From Actinobacteria bacterium IMCC26256 (GTDB lineage Bacteria; Actinomycetota; Acidimicrobiia; IMCC26256): 64,000 bases of DNA. Made by a program: the position numbers and the translations under genes. Every line of letters starts with the position of its first letter. The first letter of the stretch is position 1. The notes beneath the pieces were generated by a model. The model was not told the DNA's origin. It made no database searches and worked only from the letters and a program-made list of their open reading frames with translations. The stretch lies in NCBI GenBank assembly GCA_001023575.1, contig CP011489.1:1797001-1861000 (forward strand), given 5' to 3'. Positions 59,698 to 64,000 of this stretch are shown here, in pieces.

Positions 59698-59925
59698 TTA
59701 GCGGCCGAAGCCGACCCTCTTAGCAGCGTCCTCGCCGACGATCTCGATGTACGCAATCTTGTCTGCGGGTACACCTACACGTCGGCCCTTGCTGTCAGTT
59801 AGCCAGAGGATGGTTCCAGAGGCTGCGAGGCCTGCGTTGACCTGAGAAGCTACTTCGTCAGGGGTGCCTTCAATGTCTAAGTTGAGTTCCTTTGCCGAGT
59901 AGACGACGCCGATTCTTACTTCCAT
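59698..59925 (-). CDS. DUF3107 protein
   Basis: 75 aa. MEVRIGVVYSAKELNLDIEG, then GTILWLTDSKGRRVGVPADKIAYIEI matches DUF3107, a small actinobacterial family of unknown function. The Met at 59925 is the start: GAGGGG precedes it by seven bases, and the frame five codons longer would include the SD. It heads the operon with the two ArsA-like genes. Confidence 0.85.
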   Translation of the reverse strand: MEVRIGVVYSAKELNLDIEGTPDEVASQVNAGLAASGTILWLTDSKGRRVGVPADKIAYIEIVGEDAAKRVGFGR

Positions 59926-60025
59926 TGATTTACCCCTCATTGTGACGTTCTTGAATATTGACGTTCTTAAATCTTGGTGCCTGCGTATCGTAGCGGGCTC
60001 TGCCTCGGGTTCGCGAAAGGCCCGC

Positions 60026-61168
60026 TTAGTTAATGAGTAGTTCGGGTCGCCTGATTTGACGAGGAGCTAGGTCGGTATCGATACGCTCCGCTGCAGCCAT
60101 GAAGCAGGCCGAGGCCTCATCCTCTGGGTGGGAGATGATGATCGGCTTCCCGTCGTCACCGCCCTGCCTGAGGACTGGAACTAGGGGAATCTTTGCTAGT
60201 AGCGGCACTCCAAGGGTGGTCGCTAACTCGTCGCCACCGCCTTGCCCGAAGATCTCGTATGACTTCCCGTCGTCACCACGGAACCAAGACATGTTCTCGA
60301 TCACGCCGATGACCTTGAGATCAACTTTCTCAGCCATGGCCGCTGCTCGCTGAGCAACTTTCTGGGCCGCTGGCTGGGGAGTCGTGACCACGATTACCTC
60401 AGCGCGAGGCAAGAACTGCGCAATTGATAGCGAGACATCCCCAGTACCTGGGGGCATGTCTACAAGCAAGTAATCGGGTTCGTCCCAATATACATCTGTA
60501 AGAAATTGCTCAAGCGCCTTATGCAGCATCGGACCACGCCATACAACTGCCTGGTCTTCACGAGCGAAGTAACCCATTGAGATGAGGCGAATACCGTTCG
60601 CAGAGGGGGGAATGATGAGGTCATCGATGGTCTCGGGGGGGCGATGTATGCCGAGCATGCGCGGCATTGAGAATCCCCACACATCTGCATCCACTGCGGC
60701 GACACTGTGCCCGCGCTGAGCGAGAGCGATTGCAAGGTTGGTCGTGATCGAGGATTTACCGACCCCGCCTTTACCCGATGCAATCGCGAGTATTCGTGTA
60801 TTCGAACTCCCAAACGGGTTGGAGCGCTGACGCGGCGGTGGCGGCTTCGAGGCGTCGGTTACAGCAAGCGGGTTGGGTGGAGGCTCACGGCGTAGGCGCG
60901 ATGCAACCGCCTTTAACTCAGCAGCAGTTGGCTCCGTTACTGTGAATTCGACGCGCGATATGCCTTCGAGGGCTACTAGCGCCTCGGTGATAACTCCGTG
61001 AAGGGCCCCTCGGTACCCAAGGTCCTCGAGCGGCGGAACTATCCCGATAACCGCCAGATCGCCGTCCACAGCGACTGAGCGAATAATCCCGAGGTCGACG
61101 AGACTTCTGCGCAGTTCAGGGTCTTGGACCTCCCCTAGCGCTGTATTTGCCTCTAGTTGACTCGCCAT
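60026..61168 (-). CDS. mrp: Mrp/NBP35-type iron-sulfur carrier ATPase
   Basis: About 380 aa. An N-terminal MIP18/DUF59 domain (EVQDPELRRSLVDLGIIRSV, residues about 1-95) is followed by the P-loop NTPase: IASGKGGVGKSSITTNLA, DADVWGFSMPRM and VDMPPGTGDVSLS. A C-x2-C pair for a bridging cluster is not evident; the only Cys is in SACFM near the C-terminus, which is unusual and limits the inference that it carries a cluster. The ATG at 61168 has GGAG six bases upstream. It diverges from the SufR-like gene across a shared 46-nt operator region. Confidence 0.88.
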   Translation of the reverse strand: MASQLEANTALGEVQDPELRRSLVDLGIIRSVAVDGDLAVIGIVPPLEDLGYRGALHGVITEALVALEGISRVEFTVTEPTAAELKAVASRLRREPPPNPLAVTDASKPPPPRQRSNPFGSSNTRILAIASGKGGVGKSSITTNLAIALAQRGHSVAAVDADVWGFSMPRMLGIHRPPETIDDLIIPPSANGIRLISMGYFAREDQAVVWRGPMLHKALEQFLTDVYWDEPDYLLVDMPPGTGDVSLSIAQFLPRAEVIVVTTPQPAAQKVAQRAAAMAEKVDLKVIGVIENMSWFRGDDGKSYEIFGQGGGDELATTLGVPLLAKIPLVPVLRQGGDDGKPIIISHPEDEASACFMAAAERIDTDLAPRQIRRPELLIN

Positions 61169-61189
61169 TCTCACTCCCGAGTATTTCCA

Positions 61190-61205
61190 CTACCGACATA
61201 GGTAG
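61190..61205. promoter_or_regulatory. Inverted repeat between mrp and the SufR-like gene
   Basis: CTACC-N6-GGTAG (61190-61194 and 61201-61205) lies in the 46-nt gap between divergent starts. The half-site layout resembles SufR sites (5 bp, N6, 5 bp). TAGAAT at 61203-61208 overlaps its right arm and is seven bases before the ATG at 61215, so it could be the -10 of a leaderless transcript under repression by the site. Confidence 0.55.
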
Positions 61206-61214
61206 AATACGCAG

Positions 61215-62000
61215 ATGTCATCAAGACTCCCCGATTCAGGCAGGGCTCATCTCAGCGTCACTGCCACAGCCATACCTGATCTGCCCCACTTCGACCCCGT
61301 TGAGTTCAATGCTGCGGTCAGTGCGGTCACAAATGCCTTCGGAGACCCCACTCGACGCGAGATCTACCTACTTATTCGCGATGCTCGAACCGGGATGACC
61401 GCCGGAGAGATTGCCGAGCGCTTCAACCTCCACTCAAACGTTGCGCGCCACCATCTTGAGAAACTAGCCACCGCTGGCTATGTGATTGTAGAGACGGCGC
61501 GAGCTAATGACCAAGACACGCGTTCCGCAGGTAGGCCCTCGAAGCGTTATCGAGTCTCAGAGGCGGCGACAAACATCGCTAATCCGCCAGGGCGTGATGA
61601 CTTAATCGGAACTCTATTAGCGCGCGCTCTAGATCTGCTGCCCCCCGAACAAGCCGAGGTCATGGCAGGTGAGGTTGGTTATGCATACGGACACGAGTTG
61701 GCATCACGCATGGCGCCGGCTGAGCATCAACGCTCTGTAAAGGAAGCGGTCGCAACTGTTGCCGAGGCGCTAACTGCCCATGGCTTTGCTGCACATGCGG
61801 AGGCGCGCGGCTCTGAGATGACAATCGTCGCGGACTCTTGCCCATTCGGAATCGCAGCCCAGCAGTATCCACATGTGATCTGCGCTGTTGACCATGGGAT
61901 GATACGTGGCCTGATGGCTGGTCTATATGGCGAGACTGCATCGACTCAAGAGGCGCGCCGCACTTCGGGGGACGACACCTGCGTCACTCTTCTCGGGTGA
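61215..62000 (+). CDS. SufR-like Fe-S-responsive transcription regulator
   Basis: 261 aa. The N-terminal winged helix (FGDPTRREIYLLI; GEIAERFNLHSNVARHHLEKLATAGYV, about 33-90) is of the ArsR/SufR kind. In the C-terminal domain, SCPFGIAAQQYPHVIC gives C-x13-C near residues 208 and 222 (most SufR have C-x12-C), with a third Cys near 255, so a cluster may be bound. The neighbours are an Fe-S carrier and a cysteine desulfurase, which supports iron-sulfur regulation. The ATG is seven bases after a -10-like TAGAAT, implying a leaderless mRNA. Confidence 0.8.
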   Translation: MSSRLPDSGRAHLSVTATAIPDLPHFDPVEFNAAVSAVTNAFGDPTRREIYLLIRDARTGMTAGEIAERFNLHSNVARHHLEKLATAGYVIVETARANDQDTRSAGRPSKRYRVSEAATNIANPPGRDDLIGTLLARALDLLPPEQAEVMAGEVGYAYGHELASRMAPAEHQRSVKEAVATVAEALTAHGFAAHAEARGSEMTIVADSCPFGIAAQQYPHVICAVDHGMIRGLMAGLYGETASTQEARRTSGDDTCVTLLG

Positions 62001-62016
62001 GCGGCACTCCAATTCG

Positions 62017-63192
62017 ATGACGCGCCACTATCTAGATCATGCGAGTGCATCTCCGCTCCGACCCTCTGCCTTCGAGGCGATGCTGCCGTATCTTCGCGAT
62101 CACTACGCTGACCCCGGGCGCCTCCACGCTGAGGGCCTCACGACTCGAGTCGCTCTCGAGGTCGCACGCGAGCAGGTCGCTGGTCTTCTAGGGGTTCGCC
62201 CTAGGGAGATTGTCTTCACCTCTGGCGGCACGGAGGCTGCAAATACAGGGGTTTTTGGTGCGGTTGCGCGCGCAGTTGATCAATCCCCAGAGCGTGCAAC
62301 ACATATTGTCGCCAGCGCCATCGAGCACTCATGCGTCGGAGACTCCATTGAGAGCGTGGTCGCCCAGAGAGGAGGGGCCTCCTCAATCGTGGGGTGCGAC
62401 GCTGAGGGGTTGATCGACCCGCAAGAGATCGCATCTGCGATCCGCCCTGAGACTGCTCTCGTTGCGCTGCAACTCGCTAACCATGAGGTCGGCTCTGTTC
62501 AGCCGGTGCATGAAGCCGTGCGCGCTATCCGAGCCGCAGCCAAGGAGTGCGGCGCTACTCCACTCATTCTCTGCGATGCAGCATCTGGAGTTGGGCACAT
62601 ACCGGTTGATCTAGCAGCACTCGACGTTGACCTAGCGATCATTAGTGCACATAAATTCGGCGGACCTAAGGGGGCAGGCGCGATGTTTGTGCGACGCGGA
62701 CTGCGGATACCTCCACTCATGCTTGGCGGCGCACAGGAACGAGCGCGCCGTGCAGGATTAGAAGATGTTGCAGCGATGGTTGGCTTTGGGGTAGCAGCAC
62801 AACAGGTCGCAACCAATCTTGAGAATGAATCAGCGGCAAATTTTGCGCAGACCGATTTAATAGAGAAGTACTGCAACGGGATTGAGGGCGTTACGCGAGT
62901 TGGGCCTCTTGATCCGGCGAGGCGTCTCCCACATGTTCTCTGCATAACCATCAACGATGTTGAGGCAGAGCCAGTATTACTCGCACTCGACGCACGCGGA
63001 ATTGCAGTGCACTCTGGATCAGCATGCTCTAGTGAAGTACTCGAGCCGTCACCTGTGCTTTTAGCAATGGGGGCAGAGGCAGATCGATCGCTCAGAGTCT
63101 CGGTAGGTTGGAGCACAACACTCGCCGATGCGGCGGCATTTGGGCCTGCATTAGAAGCAGTTTTAAGAGACCTTCGCCAACTGCGCCGGTAA
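62017..63192 (+). CDS. iscS: Cysteine desulfurase (IscS/NifS family)
   Basis: 391 aa PLP enzyme that delivers sulfur from cysteine for Fe-S clusters or thionucleosides. Motifs: YLDHASASPLRPSAFEAM, FTSGGTEAANTGVF, the PLP lysine in SAHKFGGPKGAGAM and the active Cys in SGSACSSEVLEPS. The ATG at 62017 fits the family; the frame extends upstream inside the regulator gene. It lies 16 nt after the SufR-like gene, so the two are probably one operon. Confidence 0.93.
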   Translation: MTRHYLDHASASPLRPSAFEAMLPYLRDHYADPGRLHAEGLTTRVALEVAREQVAGLLGVRPREIVFTSGGTEAANTGVFGAVARAVDQSPERATHIVASAIEHSCVGDSIESVVAQRGGASSIVGCDAEGLIDPQEIASAIRPETALVALQLANHEVGSVQPVHEAVRAIRAAAKECGATPLILCDAASGVGHIPVDLAALDVDLAIISAHKFGGPKGAGAMFVRRGLRIPPLMLGGAQERARRAGLEDVAAMVGFGVAAQQVATNLENESAANFAQTDLIEKYCNGIEGVTRVGPLDPARRLPHVLCITINDVEAEPVLLALDARGIAVHSGSACSSEVLEPSPVLLAMGAEADRSLRVSVGWSTTLADAAAFGPALEAVLRDLRQLRR

Positions 63193-63347
63193 CAGACCCG
63201 AGTATCTGAGCAATAACGCCGCGATACTCGAGAAATCGCCCCTGAGGAGTCAAGAGCGCGAATCCCCAAATATTCACCTAATCGGCACACGGACTCAACA
63301 ATTCGCCTCAGACAATCTCGACCGTGGGCACTATCCTCACCACTCAC
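63193..63347. other. Intergenic region before the PstS-like gene
   Basis: 155 nt. No hairpin with a T-run is evident; it presumably holds the promoter of the lipoprotein gene. Confidence 0.4.
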
Positions 63348-64000
63348 ATGATGCGGTCACCGATTCTTAGAACTACAACTCAGCGCTCAGAGCACCTCGC
63401 GGCAAGCGGCATGCAGGTAATCAGGAGCAGAGCCAACTCGTTACTTCGAGTAGGTGCAGCCCTATTAGTCATAGGCATCGCCGTCGCCGCCTGCGCAGCC
63501 CCCGCTCCACTTAGTGGATCAATCAAAATCCAAGGATCACCCTCGTTCCTCCAAGTTGTCTCTGAGACGGCTGGCAGATTCGAAGAGGCGAACCCATTAG
63601 TTCGCTTCAATGTGGCTCTAACAGGGAGCTCCGATGGCATCGCTCTCCTATGCAATGGTCTCGCACCAATCGCAACCGCAGCAAGGGACTTAACCGAGGC
63701 CGAGAAGACATCCTGTCGAGAGAGCAACGTCTCTCCAGTGCGACTCCTACTAGCGCGAGGTGCTGTTGTTCTAGTTACACGCCCCGCCGATGGTCCCGCT
63801 AGATGTCTTTCATACCCCGCTCTATACGCGCTCTTAGGCATTGAGTCATTCGGAGTAAATACTTGGGACGGATCGCCGCTGCTCCCGGAGACCGAGAAGG
63901 CATCTCTTCCAACTGGCCCCTTAGCCATATTCGGCCCGCCTCCTTCCTCTGGAGTCATGGAGGTCATCTCGGACCAAGGCCTCAGCCAGGAAGCAACAAC
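63348..64000 (+). CDS. PstS-like substrate-binding lipoprotein (3' end outside window)
   Basis: 217 residues are visible. ATG options are 63348 and 63411; the second gives a normal lipoprotein signal (MQVIRSRANSLLRVG, a hydrophobic run, then the lipobox VAAC). The mature part starts with GSIKIQGSPSFLQVVSETAGRFEEANP and later GSSDGIALLCNGLAPIATAARDLTEAE, close to PstS and related phosphate-binding proteins (strand, T-G-S-S-D-G loop). It is probably the first gene of an ABC phosphate uptake operon to the right. The opposite-strand frame in this stretch is its shadow. Confidence 0.8.
   Translation, partial: MMRSPILRTTTQRSEHLAASGMQVIRSRANSLLRVGAALLVIGIAVAACAAPAPLSGSIKIQGSPSFLQVVSETAGRFEEANPLVRFNVALTGSSDGIALLCNGLAPIATAARDLTEAEKTSCRESNVSPVRLLLARGAVVLVTRPADGPARCLSYPALYALLGIESFGVNTWDGSPLLPETEKASLPTGPLAIFGPPPSSGVMEVISDQGLSQEAT

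Noticed and set aside
63380-63967. 195-aa minus-strand frame at the right edge
   Set aside because: It is the shadow of the plus-strand PstS-like lipoprotein, which has a lipobox and family motifs.

Overview
The window looks like a chromosomal segment of an Actinomycetota bacterium of moderate GC content. The evidence is the gene set: a WhiB-family regulator next to a PdtaS-type histidine kinase, a proteasome activator (Bpa), a DUF3107 protein with a pair of ArsA-like ATPases, a class II DAHP synthase and a PPOX/F420-type oxidoreductase. Lineage below phylum cannot be decided from the sequence; an acidimicrobial or other non-classical actinobacterial group would fit the moderate GC.

Layout. 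1-7.9 kb is core: the argS-lysA-hom operon (minus strand; hom runs off the left edge), a diguanylate cyclase overlapping an unknown protein with a disordered middle, an SDR oxidoreductase and a DUF3293 protein. 7.9-12.1 kb holds a RecQ helicase fused to a phosphoribosyltransferase-like domain, coupled to a DprA-like gene, then a PPOX oxidoreductase and an AlkB-like dioxygenase (DNA-repair flavour). 12.3-43.0 kb is an accessory, defence-rich island. It contains two zinc-ribbon membrane proteins; a zinc ribbon/Vsr-like nuclease/RecQ-type helicase with a coiled-coil partner; a GIY-YIG plus PD-(D/E)XK nuclease pair on the plus strand; and a minus-strand operon of about 21 kb. That operon is a complete class 1 DISARM system (drmD, drmMI, drmA, drmB, drmC) followed without a break by a DUF6361-like protein, a large two-HKD phospholipase-D-like protein, an SF2 helicase with three N-terminal winged-helix repeats that carry the Z-DNA/Z-RNA-binding (Z-alpha) signature, an RNase-H-fold exonuclease and a small CxxC protein. 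Upstream of drmD is a membrane-anchored nuclease with a C-terminal sunset domain. The island ends at a tRNA-Arg(CCG) gene.

43.1-64 kb is again mainly core: an aldehyde dehydrogenase that starts one base after the tRNA, an AbiE toxin-antitoxin pair with its operator, an SDR, bpa, class II DAHP synthase, a DHA2 exporter, dapA, a TauE/SafE permease, a diacylglycerol-kinase-like lipid kinase, a glycerophosphodiesterase bracketed by two copies of a concentric palindrome, whiB, corA, a PdtaS-like kinase, two ArsA ATPases, DUF3107, the Fe-S carrier mrp, a SufR-like repressor, a cysteine desulfurase and the start of a PstS-like lipoprotein.

How it works together. The island stacks several nucleic-acid-recognition and cleavage devices. 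DISARM would modify self DNA through DrmMI and process foreign DNA through the DrmA/B helicase complex and the DrmC nuclease. The appended genes add a second helicase/nuclease set whose Z-alpha-like domains suggest sensing of left-handed or strained nucleic acid; this is the best candidate here for an undescribed system. Related intergenic repeats at three module borders suggest that the modules were assembled by recombination. On the right, mrp, the SufR-like regulator and the cysteine desulfurase form an iron-sulfur cluster locus. All functions are inferred from motifs read by eye; no database search was run.
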